Assembly: GCA_903875605.1 (NCBI GenBank)
Contig: CAIQWT010000018.1
Location: 1 to 64,000, forward strand
Length of the DNA stretch: 64,000 bases
Origin: an uncultured Geobacteraceae bacterium
Lineage (GTDB): Bacteria > Desulfobacterota > Desulfuromonadia > Geobacterales > Pseudopelobacteraceae
Reading direction: 5' to 3'
Made by a program: the position numbers and the translations under genes. Positions 1 to 9,579 of the stretch are shown in pieces (position 1 is the stretch's first letter; each line of letters starts with the position of its first letter). The notes under the pieces were generated by a model. The model saw only the letters and a program-made list of their open reading frames with translations. It ran no database searches and was not told where the DNA came from.

Positions 1-198
1 ATCTCCGTACTCAGAACCTTTGTAGTGGTCAAAAAATGATTTTAAATGACCAACCTCTTCATTGGCCAGCATTTCTAGTACTCTGCGGGCTCTTTCGTTC
101 TTGGCAATAGATGCAGCCCTTCTATAAAAGTCCATACTATCCTTTTCTGCTTTGATCGCCAAACTGATCGCTTCCTGTAGTGTGTACTCTCTTCCCAT
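1..198 (-). CDS. Ferritin-like (rubrerythrin-type) protein, 3' end cut by window
   Basis: Reading the minus strand from the ATG at 198 gives an open frame of 66 codons running off the window edge. It begins MGREYTLQEAISLAIKAEKD and contains FYRRAA and LANEEVGHLKSFFDHY, the helix pattern with carboxylate and histidine ligands (E..H) of the ferritin-like/rubrerythrin superfamily. Such proteins bind a di-iron centre and act in peroxide or iron handling in anaerobes; this role is from family knowledge. A GGAGGG ribosome site lies just upstream of the start and a good sigma-70 promoter lies at 231-258. The C-terminal half is not visible, so a rubredoxin domain cannot be assessed. Confidence 0.75.
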   Translation of the reverse strand, partial: MGREYTLQEAISLAIKAEKDSMDFYRRAASIAKNERARRVLEMLANEEVGHLKSFFDHYKGSEYGD

Positions 199-230
199 GT
201 AAATCCCTCCTCAAGTTTATTATTGTTTAC

Positions 231-258
231 ATTATATCTATGAATCTTCAATGGTCAA
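231..258 (-). promoter_or_regulatory. Sigma-70 promoter of the ferritin-like gene
   Basis: On the minus strand TTGACC (-35) and a perfect TATAAT (-10) are separated by 16 bp. The -10 box lies about 33 nt upstream of the ATG at 198. Position, spacing and match support a housekeeping promoter. Confidence 0.6.
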
Positions 259-318
259 CATTATAGTCACGATTACTAAACTATTTACTTTGTATTATTA
301 ATTTACGGAACAATATGC

Positions 319-347
319 TTGACAAGCCATTTTGATAGTCGTACATT
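319..347 (+). promoter_or_regulatory. Candidate sigma-70 promoter of the PpsR-like gene
   Basis: TTGACA at 319-324 and TACATT at 342-347 are 17 bp apart. This would place transcription start near 354, downstream of an in-frame TTG at 319, and so favours the ATG at 403 as the true start of the following gene. Confidence 0.4.
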
Positions 348-402
348 CTCATTAGAATATGAGGCAAAAAAACTCATTAACGTAGCGGCTCAGGTCACGA
401 AC

Positions 403-1218
403 ATGAAAATAATTTACATACTTTCTGATTCAACAGGAGAGACTGCGGAGCGTGTAATACGTGCAGCTCTTTCACAATTTTATGAAGATGATGTACGTGT
501 TCATCATCTTTACAAAGTGTCTACGCAATCGGATGTACAGCAAGCTTTATCTGTTGCGGTTCTCTCGCCAGGACTAATTGTTTATACACTTGTTGATCCC
601 CATTTATCTGAGGCTGTTGAACGCGTCGCTGAGGAATGTGGTCTTATTACTATTGATTTGCTCAGTCCGTTACTTTATAGCCTTTCTCGTTATCTCGGTG
701 CTCATTCAAGAGAAAAACCGGGTTTGTTGCACCGTATTGATACTGATTATTATCGGAGAGTAGAGGCAGTTAACTTTACTGTTAAGCATGATGATGGCCA
801 GGAAACCAGATATTTACATAAAGCCGATCTGGTTCTTGTTGGTGTCTCTCGTTCTTCTAAAACACCTCTTGCAATGTATCTTGCCCATAAGGGTTACAAG
901 GTTGCTAATGTTCCGATTGTTTTTGGCATTGCACTTCCAGAAGAGCTGTTTGAAATAGATCAGACAAAAATTGTGGGTCTATTGATTGATCCAAAACGTC
1001 TTGTTGAAATTCGAACTTCTCGATTGATTAATATGCGGCAAAGTCCACGTGGCAGTTATAATGATTATCAACAAGTAGAGGATGAAATATCTGCATGTCG
1101 TCAGTTATATAGAAAGCATGCAGACTGGTATATTCTTAACATAACAAATAAATCAGTAGAGGAGGCTGCGTCTGATATTATGAGAAGGATGGAAATGAAC
1201 ACAGGAGCTGAATATTGA
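403..1218 (+). CDS. PEP synthase / pyruvate-phosphate dikinase regulatory protein (DUF299 kinase/pyrophosphorylase)
   Basis: This 271-residue protein matches the bifunctional serine/threonine kinase and phosphorylase family that inactivates and reactivates PEP synthase or pyruvate-phosphate dikinase, controlling the pyruvate/PEP branch point. It starts with IIYILSDSTGETAE, the conserved N-terminal signature, and carries the P-loop-like GVSRSSKTP near residue 147. The frame is open upstream to a TTG at 319, but the conserved region begins at the ATG at 403 and a candidate promoter overlaps the TTG, so 403 is chosen. No strong ribosome site precedes 403. The target enzyme is not in this window. 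A response regulator follows 36 nt downstream and may be co-transcribed. Confidence 0.85.
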   Translation: MKIIYILSDSTGETAERVIRAALSQFYEDDVRVHHLYKVSTQSDVQQALSVAVLSPGLIVYTLVDPHLSEAVERVAEECGLITIDLLSPLLYSLSRYLGAHSREKPGLLHRIDTDYYRRVEAVNFTVKHDDGQETRYLHKADLVLVGVSRSSKTPLAMYLAHKGYKVANVPIVFGIALPEELFEIDQTKIVGLLIDPKRLVEIRTSRLINMRQSPRGSYNDYQQVEDEISACRQLYRKHADWYILNITNKSVEEAASDIMRRMEMNTGAEY

Positions 1219-1254
1219 CTACTTAATTGTATGTAATTAAAAAAGGAGATCACC

Positions 1255-1926
1255 ATGAAAATTCTTATTGTTGAAGATGAGAAAAAAGTAGCCAGTTTTA
1301 TTAAAAGAGGCCTTGAGGATGATAGTTATTTGGTAACCGTTAGTCACGATGGAGCAGATGGGCTTAAGCGTGCAATTAGTGGTGAATTCGAGCTGGTTAT
1401 TCTTGACTGTATGTTGCCAAAGAAAGATGGTATTACTGTCCTTCATGAGTTGCGAGCTGCTGGTATTCAGGTTCCAGTGTTGATGCTGACAGCAAAAGCC
1501 GAAACAGTTGACGTGGTTACTGGCTTAGATGCAGGAGCAGATGATTATCTGGTTAAGCCTTTTGCTTTTGCTGAACTTCAGGCCAGAGTAAGGGCCCTTA
1601 CAAGACGCAGTAAACAGGATCGGGGCGCTGAAATTCGTTTCGCTGATCTTCGACTTGACCCGGTTAACCATAAAGTGTGGAGAGGTAACGCTGAAATCGT
1701 ACTCACAGCTAAGGAATATAACTTGCTGTCCTATATGGTTCGAAATGCAGGCAGCGTTCTTTCACGCGCAAATATTGCCGATAACTGCTGGGAGTATCCG
1801 TTCGAAACCTTTACCAATATTATTGATGTATATATTAACTACCTACGTAAAAAAGTTGATGGTAAGTTTCCTACCAAGCTTATTCACACCGTTCGTGGCA
1901 AAGGCTATATTTTAAAAGAGGGGTAG
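1255..1926 (+). CDS. OmpR/PhoB-family response regulator (orphan)
   Basis: A 223-residue two-component regulator. The receiver domain (about residues 1-115) has the acidic pocket E7/D8, the phosphoacceptor D51 in LDCMLPKKDG, T79 in MLTAK and K101 in LVKPF. The C-terminal winged helix (about 125-223) ends in IHTVRGKGY, the usual OmpR-family wing signature. AAAAGGAG lies upstream of the ATG. The subgroup resembles CusR/CopR-like regulators. No histidine kinase gene is adjacent: the neighbours are the PpsR-like gene upstream and a membrane ferredoxin downstream, so partner and target genes are unknown. Its placement suggests a link to central metabolism or redox control, which is inference. Confidence 0.9.
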   Translation: MKILIVEDEKKVASFIKRGLEDDSYLVTVSHDGADGLKRAISGEFELVILDCMLPKKDGITVLHELRAAGIQVPVLMLTAKAETVDVVTGLDAGADDYLVKPFAFAELQARVRALTRRSKQDRGAEIRFADLRLDPVNHKVWRGNAEIVLTAKEYNLLSYMVRNAGSVLSRANIADNCWEYPFETFTNIIDVYINYLRKKVDGKFPTKLIHTVRGKGYILKEG

Positions 1927-2144
1927 TAGGGGTTGATTTTTTTGTACTGAATGCTTATTCATATTTGATAGTGGTCAGGGGCGGCGTCGTGACTTTTACG
2001 ATTCCGCCCTTGCCTGTTAATATCGACTTTAAATGAATGGAAGCGGCCATATTATTAATTAATATGTTGTCCTATGCATATTTTGTTAGAGTAGAATACG
2101 CCTCCAAAAATTTTTTAAAATATTATCTGCATTCGGGGTTTGAA

Positions 2145-3119
2145 ATGTCTTCGCGTTACATGCAACCACTTAGAATTATTATACAATTATGTTATCTTGG
2201 TTTTATGATATGGCTTGGACGGTGTTTTTACTCTTTTGCACAAGCGCTGAGTTTCGGTACATCGGTACAAACAACAATTCGACCCGACGCTATTGAAGGC
2301 TTTCTCCCAATATCTGGCTTGTTAGGTGCGGCATCTTGGGTAAAAAACGGAGTAATAAATTCAATTCATCCGGCAGCTGTTATCATATTTGTGACAGTCA
2401 TTGTTGTTTCGCTACTTATGAGGCGCTCTTTTTGTTCATGGATATGTCCTGTAGCAACAGTATCTGAATGTTCCTGGAAAGTTGGATTTCGCCTGTTTCG
2501 TAACCTCTGGCGCCTGCCTTCTTGGCTTGATATTATGCTCAGGGGCCTGAAATATCTGTTGATGACTTTTTTTCTGTTTAGTATTGTACTATTCATGTCG
2601 CCTGAAGCGATGGATACATTTATTCGCTCAGATTACCACAAGATCGCCGACGTGCGTCTAATGAACTTTTTTCTTAACATATCTCCTTTAGCGCTGTTTT
2701 GTATTATTATTCTGCTGTCTGCATCAGTTGTGCTTCGAAATCCGTTTTGTCGTTATCTTTGCCCATACGGAGCTTTACTCGGACTTATCGCTATGATCTC
2801 TCCAGTGCGCGTAACCAGAAATATTAAACTTTGTGTCTCCTGTGGAGTCTGTAGTCAGGTCTGTCCGAGTAATATAGATGTAATGCACAAATCAAGTATT
2901 TTTTCACCTGAATGTATCGCTTGCTGGCGTTGTGTAAGCCATTGCCGTTTCAACGGAGCACTTTCCATGCGTGCATTTCAATATTTTGCTGTACCAGGAT
3001 TTGTTTTTGCCGTCCTTGTTGTCTTTTTGTTTTGGGGCGGTTCTGTTATCGGTAAACTAAGTGGCCATTGGCATAGTTTCATATCTCTTGAAGAATATAT
3101 CCGTTTATTGGGAAAGTAA
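2145..3119 (+). CDS. Membrane-bound 4Fe-4S polyferredoxin (NapH/NosR/CcoG-like)
   Basis: A 324-residue integral membrane iron-sulfur protein. There are about five hydrophobic segments, two membrane-proximal CxxxCP motifs (CSWICP and CRYLCP), and two C-terminal ferredoxin clusters, CVSCGVCSQVCP and CIACWRCVSHC. The second cluster lacks the usual proline after the last cysteine. Relatives pass electrons between the quinone pool or periplasm and cytoplasmic acceptors. The frame extends upstream to 2037, but that start has no ribosome site; the ATG at 2145 has GGGG about 8 nt upstream and gives the family-like start MSSRYMQPLRI. Upstream 1927-2144 holds an imperfect GC-rich hairpin without a T-tract. 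Substrate and partner are unknown. Confidence 0.8.
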   Translation: MSSRYMQPLRIIIQLCYLGFMIWLGRCFYSFAQALSFGTSVQTTIRPDAIEGFLPISGLLGAASWVKNGVINSIHPAAVIIFVTVIVVSLLMRRSFCSWICPVATVSECSWKVGFRLFRNLWRLPSWLDIMLRGLKYLLMTFFLFSIVLFMSPEAMDTFIRSDYHKIADVRLMNFFLNISPLALFCIIILLSASVVLRNPFCRYLCPYGALLGLIAMISPVRVTRNIKLCVSCGVCSQVCPSNIDVMHKSSIFSPECIACWRCVSHCRFNGALSMRAFQYFAVPGFVFAVLVVFLFWGGSVIGKLSGHWHSFISLEEYIRLLGK

Positions 3120-3137
3120 TCGAAAGGAATTACCATT

Positions 3138-4307
3138 ATGGGCGTTTATGCCAACACAGTAAGTATTACTCAGTTTTCAGTCTCTGGCGAACTAACTGGT
3201 GAAGACCTCTTTCAGTGGTTTTCAAAAAAACTGTCTGAACGTGGTTTTCAATCAATTGAAAATTCGACTGAAGAGTCTTCGGAAGGATGGGTGCTTGTAG
3301 ACAAGCCAGACGATGCTGCATTTGAATCTCCGACTGATTTCTGGCGAGACAATTATGTCGTCTTTTCGCTCCGAAAAGATCAGCGAAAAATTCCAGCAGC
3401 ACTTTTAAAATCACATGCAGGACGCGAAGAAGGAGTCTTCCTTGCTCAGAATCCTAATCTGCGACGCACTCCTAAACATAAGCGCGAAGAAATCAAGGAG
3501 CAGGTTCATGGTCGTCTTTTAACCCGATGTTTGCCCGTGCCATCTACCGTTGACATCGTGTGGGATCAAAAAAAATCAGTAATTAATCTGTACAGTCTAG
3601 GAACTAAAGTAATTGAGCGTTTTGAGGATATATTCCGTAAGACGTTTGAGGGATTTAGTCCTGTTATCATTCATCCGTTAGCCCGCGCGCGAAAACTATT
3701 GAAAGGGCAGATGCTAGATTCTTTAGAATCCTTTAATCAGTCCGGTTCTGATGCCGTAATTGCACTGATTCGAGATAATCAGTGGTTAGGGTGGGATTTT
3801 ATGTTATGGCTGCTTCAGAGAGGGGTAAACGGAGAAGGGGAATATCCTGTCTGTTGCTCAGGCAACCTCACAGAAAATGATAAATTTTCTGCGTGGATTG
3901 ATGATCGTATACAGTTTCAAGGTGGTGGAGAAGAGGGCGGCATTCAAAAGGTAACTGTTTCGGGTTCTCAGGATAGTTATCTGGAAGCTATATCTGCCTT
4001 AAAAGGCGGCAAGCGAGTTACAAGTGCAACAATCTGTATGGAAAAGGACGAGAATCTCTGGAAGTTAACTCTTAAAGGTGATACCTTTGGATTTTCTTCT
4101 TTTAAATGTCCGCAGGTACGAGTTGAAAAAGATTCTACTGTAGATCAGATGAGTGAGCGGGAAGCCGTTTTTTATGAACGTATGTTTTTAATAGAACAGG
4201 GGCTTCAAATGTTTGACAGTTTATTTACTGCTTTTTTACATGAGCGACTAACTGACGCATGGAACGGACGTTTATTGGCGATTCAAGCTTGGCAGGATGG
4301 GGAGTAG
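3138..4307 (+). CDS. RdgC-like recombination-associated protein
   Basis: A 389-residue soluble protein with no signal peptide or membrane segment. Its order of elements resembles RdgC, a ring-shaped DNA-binding protein that limits RecA loading: an N-terminal strand region, [20 protein letters not shown] (usual RdgC position of the K.LP.....A motif), a [17 protein letters not shown] segment, and a C-terminal [12 protein letters not shown] strand followed by an F.ERM...D.LF..FL..R helix. It is longer than E. coli RdgC (about 303 residues), and the resemblance is from recalled pattern, not alignment. AAAGGAAT precedes the ATG. obgE begins 4 nt after its stop, so the two are probably co-transcribed. 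Confidence 0.55.
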   Translation: MGVYANTVSITQFSVSGELTGEDLFQWFSKKLSERGFQSIENSTEESSEGWVLVDKPDDAAFESPTDFWRDNYVVFSLRKDQRKIPAALLKSHAGREEGVFLAQNPNLRRTPKHKREEIKEQVHGRLLTRCLPVPSTVDIVWDQKKSVINLYSLGTKVIERFEDIFRKTFEGFSPVIIHPLARARKLLKGQMLDSLESFNQSGSDAVIALIRDNQWLGWDFMLWLLQRGVNGEGEYPVCCSGNLTENDKFSAWIDDRIQFQGGGEEGGIQKVTVSGSQDSYLEAISALKGGKRVTSATICMEKDENLWKLTLKGDTFGFSSFKCPQVRVEKDSTVDQMSEREAVFYERMFLIEQGLQMFDSLFTAFLHERLTDAWNGRLLAIQAWQDGE

Positions 4308-4311
4308 TCAG

Positions 4312-5328
4312 ATGAAATTTATTGATGAAGTTACTTTGTTCACGGCCTCTGGGCACGGTGGTGCTGGTTGTGTCGCATTCAGGCATGAAAAATTTATAGA
4401 ATTCGGTGGCCCAAGCGGCGGTGACGGTGGTAAGGGGGGCGATGTCATTTTTGAGGCAAAATCGGGCCTTTCAACTTTGTTAGAACTGCGCCACAGACCA
4501 CATCAAAAAGCTGAAAATGGCCATAACGGTATGGGCAAAAATCGTCATGGTGCAGGTGGTAATGATCTTCTGCTCAGGGTACCAATTGGGACTGTTGTCA
4601 AGGACGCTGAGACTGATGATATTTTGGCCGATCTGACAGAGAATGGGCAGCGCGTCATATTGCTAAAAGGTGGTAGGGGAGGGCAGGGCAATGCACGCTT
4701 CGCGTCGGCTACGAACAAAGCGCCAAAGTTTGCCCAACCAGGTGGAGAACATGAAGAATGTAAGCTTCGGTTGGAATTGAAGCTGATGGCCGATGTCGGA
4801 CTTCTTGGTTTACCGAATGCCGGTAAATCTTCTCTGATCAGTAAGATATCTGCCGCTCGCCCTAAGATTGCTGATTACCCTTTTACTACGATGGTCCCCT
4901 CTCTGGGAGTTGTCCCATATAAGGATTACCGCTCTTTTGTTATGGCTGATATTCCAGGTATTATTGAAGGGGCCCATGATGGTGCCGGTCTGGGACATCG
5001 TTTTCTAAAGCATCTGGAACGTTCAGGGATTTTATTACATCTTGTTGATATATCTTGGATGCCAGAACGTGACCCGCGTGCTGAATATGAATCTATAAAC
5101 CATGAATTAGCACTTTTTAGCCCTGAATTAGCTGCAAAAAAACAGATTGTTTTGATTACCAAGATTGATTTACCGCAGACAAGAGAGGAACTTCCAGAAA
5201 TTAAGGCATGGTTTGAAGGAAAGGGTGTTGCAGTGTTTCCTATCTCATCAGCTACAGGTGAGGGTGTTGATTCGTTGCTGGATGAGATAGCCCGTCGTTT
5301 GTGGGGTCCGCCTGAAGAGGTGTGGTAA
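4312..5328 (+). CDS. obgE: GTPase Obg/CgtA
   Basis: A ribosome-associated GTPase of 338 residues. The glycine-rich Obg fold (about 1-158; [13 protein letters not shown]) precedes a G domain with G1 [10 protein letters not shown]3 [10 protein letters not shown]4 TKID and G5 SSATGEG. The frame has an earlier ATG at 4297 inside the end of the previous gene; the ATG at 4312 is preferred because GGGGAG sits 7 nt before it and the family starts MKFIDE. The protein ends soon after the G domain, without the long acidic tail of some homologues. Obg acts in 50S subunit assembly and stress control. Its stop overlaps the proB start (TAATG). Confidence 0.95.
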   Translation: MKFIDEVTLFTASGHGGAGCVAFRHEKFIEFGGPSGGDGGKGGDVIFEAKSGLSTLLELRHRPHQKAENGHNGMGKNRHGAGGNDLLLRVPIGTVVKDAETDDILADLTENGQRVILLKGGRGGQGNARFASATNKAPKFAQPGGEHEECKLRLELKLMADVGLLGLPNAGKSSLISKISAARPKIADYPFTTMVPSLGVVPYKDYRSFVMADIPGIIEGAHDGAGLGHRFLKHLERSGILLHLVDISWMPERDPRAEYESINHELALFSPELAAKKQIVLITKIDLPQTREELPEIKAWFEGKGVAVFPISSATGEGVDSLLDEIARRLWGPPEEVW

Positions 5329-6449
5329 TGCGGAAAGAGCTACTAAAAACCGTCAGACGCGTTGTAATAAAGATCGGTAGCAGGGTGCTGACTGATTCTG
5401 GTGGTGCACTTGACATGACTATTATTGGCAGAATCTGCGATGATATTGCCATATTGCGTCAACAGGGTTTGGAGGTTGTTATTGTCTCCTCCGGCGCCAT
5501 TGCAGCTGGAAGAAGTGAGTTGGGCCTTACTGATAAACCGCATACTATCCCTCACAAACAGGCTGCAGCGGCTGTAGGTCAGACCCGCTTGATGCATGCT
5601 TATGAAGGCTCTTTAGCGCCACATAATATTAAAGTTGCTCAAGTTCTTTTAACCAGTGAAGATCTTGGCAGTCGTCAGCGTTTTCTTAATGCAAGGGCTA
5701 CGATTGATGCATTACTCGGGTTTGGAATAATTCCGATAATAAATGAAAACGACACGGTTGTTGTTGAAGAAATAAAGTTTGGCGATAATGACAATCTATC
5801 CGCTTTGGTTACAAATGTTGCAGAAGCACATTTATTGCTGATTTTAACAGATATTGAAGGGTTTTATAGTGAAGATCCGCACACTCATCCGGATGCAACA
5901 CTGATCCCGTTGATTAAAGCGATTACCCGTGAGGTTGAGCGTGCAGCTGGCAGCACCTCTTCAACTGTCGGTACTGGTGGAATGGCAACTAAAGTTGCGG
6001 CAGCAAAGAAAGCCGGCAAAAATGGTGTAGCGACTATAATGGTCTCAGGAAAACAGCACGGGATAATTACAGCTGCACTGCGAGGCGAGCAAGTCGGCAC
6101 ACTTTTTCTCCCTTCCAGTATAGGTGTTAATAGAAGAAAACACTGGATTGCCTATACTCTTAAACCGTCAGGTAGGATAGTTGTTGATGACGGCGCGCGG
6201 AATGCTTTGCTAAAAAAAGGTAAGAGTCTTCTCCCCTCTGGAGTAGTTCGAGTAGAGGGGCGCTTTGAACGCGGGGCATGTGTCAGGCTGTACGGGTTGG
6301 ATGAAGTTGAATTTGCACGCGGATTGTCTGATTATTCCAGCAGTGAAGCAGATCGCCTGATTGGCTGCAAGAGTCTGGAAATAGAAGTGATTCTAGGCTA
6401 TCACTACGGCGATGTTATTATTCATAGAGACAACCTGGTTCTACTCTGA
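5328..6449 (+). CDS. proB: Glutamate 5-kinase
   Basis: A 373-residue enzyme that phosphorylates glutamate in the first step of proline synthesis. The amino-acid kinase domain (about 1-255) has [12 protein letters not shown] at the start, the NENDTV loop and [17 protein letters not shown]-terminal PUA domain (about 275-370) is present, as in full-length ProB. The start ATG at 5328 overlaps the obgE stop in TAATG, with GAAGAGG upstream, implying translational coupling; a GTG at 5322 is possible but less likely. The obgE-proB order is common in this lineage, where proA usually follows; here the next gene is on the other strand. Confidence 0.95.
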   Translation: MRKELLKTVRRVVIKIGSRVLTDSGGALDMTIIGRICDDIAILRQQGLEVVIVSSGAIAAGRSELGLTDKPHTIPHKQAAAAVGQTRLMHAYEGSLAPHNIKVAQVLLTSEDLGSRQRFLNARATIDALLGFGIIPIINENDTVVVEEIKFGDNDNLSALVTNVAEAHLLLILTDIEGFYSEDPHTHPDATLIPLIKAITREVERAAGSTSSTVGTGGMATKVAAAKKAGKNGVATIMVSGKQHGIITAALRGEQVGTLFLPSSIGVNRRKHWIAYTLKPSGRIVVDDGARNALLKKGKSLLPSGVVRVEGRFERGACVRLYGLDEVEFARGLSDYSSSEADRLIGCKSLEIEVILGYHYGDVIIHRDNLVLL

Positions 6450-6458
6450 CTTGAAAAG

Positions 6459-6480
6459 CCTTAGAAGTATATGTCTAAGG
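6459..6480 (-). terminator. Weak hairpin between convergent genes
   Basis: CCTTAGA (6459-6465) and TCTAAGG (6474-6480) form a 7-bp stem with an 8-nt loop. On the minus strand it is followed by CTTTTC, so it probably ends the long operon transcribed from rpsU. proB ends on the other strand 10 nt before it. Confidence 0.4.
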
Positions 6481-6498
6481 AATCATGATATCGTTAGT

Positions 6499-7779
6499 TT
6501 ATTTGTCGGAACGTACCACAACAGATGCACTTGCAGTGAAAATGTCTTTTCTTTGCAGGTTTCCATTTACAATTTCTACATGCCCTCGTAATTCCTGACC
6601 GATCGCAGCATCATCGCGGATCTTTACATCAAGAAAAATTTCTGCCAGTTGTCCAATTGCAACCTGGTCCACTTTAAAGACCAGAGTACCGTTTTCCCCT
6701 TGATTGAATTTGAAATCCGGAGCCCCCTGGAAATCAATTTGAGGAGGTAGTTGAAGAGATACTGTCAGGCTTTTAGCTGGTAAAGAACCAACATTTAGAA
6801 CAGTAACCCGGTAACGCAGTTGTTCACCTGGAACTACTTTTTGCTTTACAAGTTTAGCAACGGCTCGAACTAGTGGAGCGGAGCTAATTACTACGGTTTC
6901 TTTCTGGAAGCTGATGTCGTCGAATTTGGCTGCTACAGCTTTGACCGAAACAGTTGATCGATGCCCATCAACTACTTCAGTTGGCATCCTGAATGCTATA
7001 GCTCCTTTAAACGTCTCGCCGGAAGAGAGCTTGATACGGGTTACGGTCTCATCAGATTGCCCTACTTTGTTCAAAACAGCATCATATTCTTTTGCTGCCG
7101 TTACCGTTAAAACGAATTCTTCGCTGTTCTTGCCCTTGTTGGATATCTCAATAGGTAGCCGACCATTACTTCCAACCGGAATTGCTCCTGATTCATCGCG
7201 AAGGGTTATAACCGCCTTTATACTCGCTTTTGCGATCTTTTCGGCTTGTACACGTTCTTTTTCACGCCGTTCTTCCTCTTGTTTAACGCGGGCAATTCGA
7301 TCCTGTTCAGCTTTAGCCTTAGCTGCTCGTTCAAGCTCAAGTTTCATTTCCACTGCACGTTCGCGTGCTATTCTGTCAGAACGGACTTTTTTTGATGCGG
7401 TCTGAAGTGTTTTGTCTGAAGTGAGTACGTCACCTTTTTGATGGCGTCCTGTAAGTACCTTGAGCTCTTCTTCTACGGATGTTTTCAGGTTGCTTTCAGG
7501 GAATTCGATAGAAAACATAGCAGCAGTTTTTGCCGCACGTTCATTGTCTCCAGATTTAAGACTGGCGCGGGCGATCAAAAGCAGAGTTACATCCCTAAGT
7601 GGTGAATCAGGAAAAACTTGATTCAATTGATCACATTTCTCAATAACTAAAAGATAATCTTTTTGTTGGTAGGCGTTGAAAGCCTCCACAAAAATAGTAG
7701 AATCATCAATTTCAGCCGATCTTGCTGGAGCAAAAGCAATAAAGATCATGAAAAATGTTAGAATAATCCGTGTTGTCAT
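6499..7779 (-). CDS. Exported protein with helical repeats, coiled coil and DUF11-like beta domain; unknown function
   Basis: A 426-residue protein of no recognised function. A signal peptide (IILTFFMIFIAFAPARSA) leads into TPR-like helices (AFNAYQQKDYLLVIEKCDQL), then a charged coiled coil (about 130-180, rich in RAAKAKAEQDRIAR-type repeats), then two Ig-like beta regions. The last resembles the DUF11/conserved-repeat domain of surface proteins (VAKLVKQKVVPGEQLRYRVTVLN). It is probably periplasmic or surface attached. The frame extends to a TTG at 7797; the ATG at 7779 gives the canonical signal peptide and is used, though neither has a good ribosome site. It lies 21 nt after rpoD, so it is probably the last gene of that operon. 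Confidence 0.75.
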   Translation of the reverse strand: MTTRIILTFFMIFIAFAPARSAEIDDSTIFVEAFNAYQQKDYLLVIEKCDQLNQVFPDSPLRDVTLLLIARASLKSGDNERAAKTAAMFSIEFPESNLKTSVEEELKVLTGRHQKGDVLTSDKTLQTASKKVRSDRIARERAVEMKLELERAAKAKAEQDRIARVKQEEERREKERVQAEKIAKASIKAVITLRDESGAIPVGSNGRLPIEISNKGKNSEEFVLTVTAAKEYDAVLNKVGQSDETVTRIKLSSGETFKGAIAFRMPTEVVDGHRSTVSVKAVAAKFDDISFQKETVVISSAPLVRAVAKLVKQKVVPGEQLRYRVTVLNVGSLPAKSLTVSLQLPPQIDFQGAPDFKFNQGENGTLVFKVDQVAIGQLAEIFLDVKIRDDAAIGQELRGHVEIVNGNLQRKDIFTASASVVVRSDK

Positions 7780-7800
7780 TTTTGGTATTAATATCAAAGC

Positions 7801-9549
7801 TTAGTCCACAAAGCTCTTTAATTTTTTACTACGGCTAGGGTGGCGTAATTTTCGTAATGCCTTTGCCTCAATCTGGCGAATACGCTCACGGGTAACCTCA
7901 AAATCCTGTCCAACCTCTTCGAGTGTATGGTCGCTTTTTTCTCCGATACCAAACCTCATTCTGAGGACCTTTTCTTCACGAGGTGTAAGCGTTGCAAGAA
8001 CTTTGGCAGTGCTTTCCGACAGATTGTTCTTAATCACTGCTTCAATCGGAGAGATTACCCCTTTATCTTCAATGAAGTCGCCCAAATGTGAATCTTCTTC
8101 TTCTCCGATAGGTGTTTCAAGAGAAATCGGCTCCTTGGCAATTTTTAAAACCTTACGCACCTTGTCAAGTGGCAGTTGCATACGTTCCGCAATTTCTTCT
8201 GGGGAGGGTTCCCGGCCGTTTTCCTGTACCAACTGGCGGCTTGTACGAATCAATTTGTTAATGGTTTCTATCATGTGAACAGGAATGCGGATTGTACGGG
8301 CCTGATCGGCGATAGCTCGGGTAATAGCCTGTCGTATCCACCAGGTAGCATAAGTAGAAAATTTATAGCCGCGTTGATATTCAAATTTATCAACTGCTTT
8401 CATCAGGCCGATATTTCCTTCCTGAATGAGGTCTAGAAACTGAAGACCACGGTTAGTATATTTTTTAGCGATTGATACCACAAGCCGTAAATTCGCTTCA
8501 ATAAGTTCACTTTTAGCAATCCGGGCTTTACACTCACCCTCTTCAATTGCTTTAAGAGCAGCAGCAAGATCGCGAGCCTTGAAACCGGATTCCTGCTCAA
8601 TTTTCTGTATTTTACGGGCAGCGGTACGAAGGCGCCTCTCCATTTTTAATGTTTCTTCTTCGTCTAATTTCAGCTTGTTAAGCTCTGTGGTGCATTTTTC
8701 ATCTTCATTTTGCAGCTTATCAAGAAGTGATTTCAGTTTTTCAACGGGAATTATCTTTTCTAAATCAGATAACTCGGCCTGTAACTTGTCAATTTTACCA
8801 GACAGTTCTTTAAGTCGCTCCGCAACTTTGTTTGTGTGACGGTCTTTAAGACGTAGCGATTTCAGTAGGTCAGCCTGATGGTCTTTACCTTCGCGCAACT
8901 TTTTTTCAAATTCTTTTTTCTTTGCTGGAGATTTAGCAGTCGCAACTGCTTCAGAAATCTCAATTAATAGCTGATCTTGTGCAACAATAGCGTCAATTAT
9001 TTCGAGAATTCTGGTCTTTTGAACATCTTCCTCATCATCTTCAAGAACTTCTTCTTCGACTTCTTTGCTGACTTCAGAAGGGTTCATTTGAAATTTACGA
9101 AGACGTTCACCTAAGGAGAGAACTTCTTTGACCGTAATCGGAGTATTAAGTATGACGCCGGCAACGTCACGCTCGCCATCCTCAATTCTTTTAGCTATCT
9201 CAACTTCACCTTCTCTGGTAAGAAGAGAAACAGAGCCCATTTCTCGTAAATACATACGGACAGGGTCACTTGTTCGTCCAATTGAGCCAGGTTCAAACTC
9301 GACTTCTTCAGATTCACCCTCCGCTTCGTCGTCCTCATCGAGATCGCTCTTCATTTTAGGTATTTTGATCTTCTGTGAAGAGTCAACAATTTCTATATCA
9401 AGATCACCAAACATTCCCATAACGTCGTCGATTTGATCGGTAGCAATGTCGGGTGGGAGTATATCATTGACCTCATCATACGTTAAGAAACCCTTTTCCT
9501 TACCAATGTCAATCAGCTGCTTAACGTCGTCTATATTCTTCTTAGCCAT
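7801..9549 (-). CDS. rpoD: RNA polymerase primary sigma factor (sigma-70)
   Basis: The 582-residue housekeeping sigma factor. Region 1.1 at the N-terminus ([20 protein letters not shown]), an acidic stretch, region 1.2 ([11 protein letters not shown]), a long non-conserved coiled insert (about 170-330), region 2 ([19 protein letters not shown] and the -10 recognition helix [14 protein letters not shown]), region 3 and region 4 ([17 protein letters not shown]) are all present and in order. AGAGGTGA precedes the ATG. It lies 30 nt after dnaG in the conserved macromolecular-synthesis arrangement. Several promoters in this window fit its TTGACA/TATAAT preference. Confidence 0.98.
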   Translation of the reverse strand: MAKKNIDDVKQLIDIGKEKGFLTYDEVNDILPPDIATDQIDDVMGMFGDLDIEIVDSSQKIKIPKMKSDLDEDDEAEGESEEVEFEPGSIGRTSDPVRMYLREMGSVSLLTREGEVEIAKRIEDGERDVAGVILNTPITVKEVLSLGERLRKFQMNPSEVSKEVEEEVLEDDEEDVQKTRILEIIDAIVAQDQLLIEISEAVATAKSPAKKKEFEKKLREGKDHQADLLKSLRLKDRHTNKVAERLKELSGKIDKLQAELSDLEKIIPVEKLKSLLDKLQNEDEKCTTELNKLKLDEEETLKMERRLRTAARKIQKIEQESGFKARDLAAALKAIEEGECKARIAKSELIEANLRLVVSIAKKYTNRGLQFLDLIQEGNIGLMKAVDKFEYQRGYKFSTYATWWIRQAITRAIADQARTIRIPVHMIETINKLIRTSRQLVQENGREPSPEEIAERMQLPLDKVRKVLKIAKEPISLETPIGEEEDSHLGDFIEDKGVISPIEAVIKNNLSESTAKVLATLTPREEKVLRMRFGIGEKSDHTLEEVGQDFEVTRERIRQIEAKALRKLRHPSRSKKLKSFVD

Positions 9550-9579
9550 GTATTCACCTCTATGGAAAGTTGTTATTAA

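Noticed and set aside
319-402. TTG-initiated N-terminal extension of the PpsR-like protein
   Set aside because: The TTG is part of a likely -35 box, and family similarity begins at the ATG at 403.
1985-2020. Terminator after the response regulator
   Set aside because: An imperfect GC-rich hairpin is present, but the loop is long and no T-tract follows.
6914-7405. 163-codon plus-strand frame opposite the secreted-protein gene
   Set aside because: Ser/Arg/Ala-rich antisense frame opposite the coiled-coil region, without a start signal.
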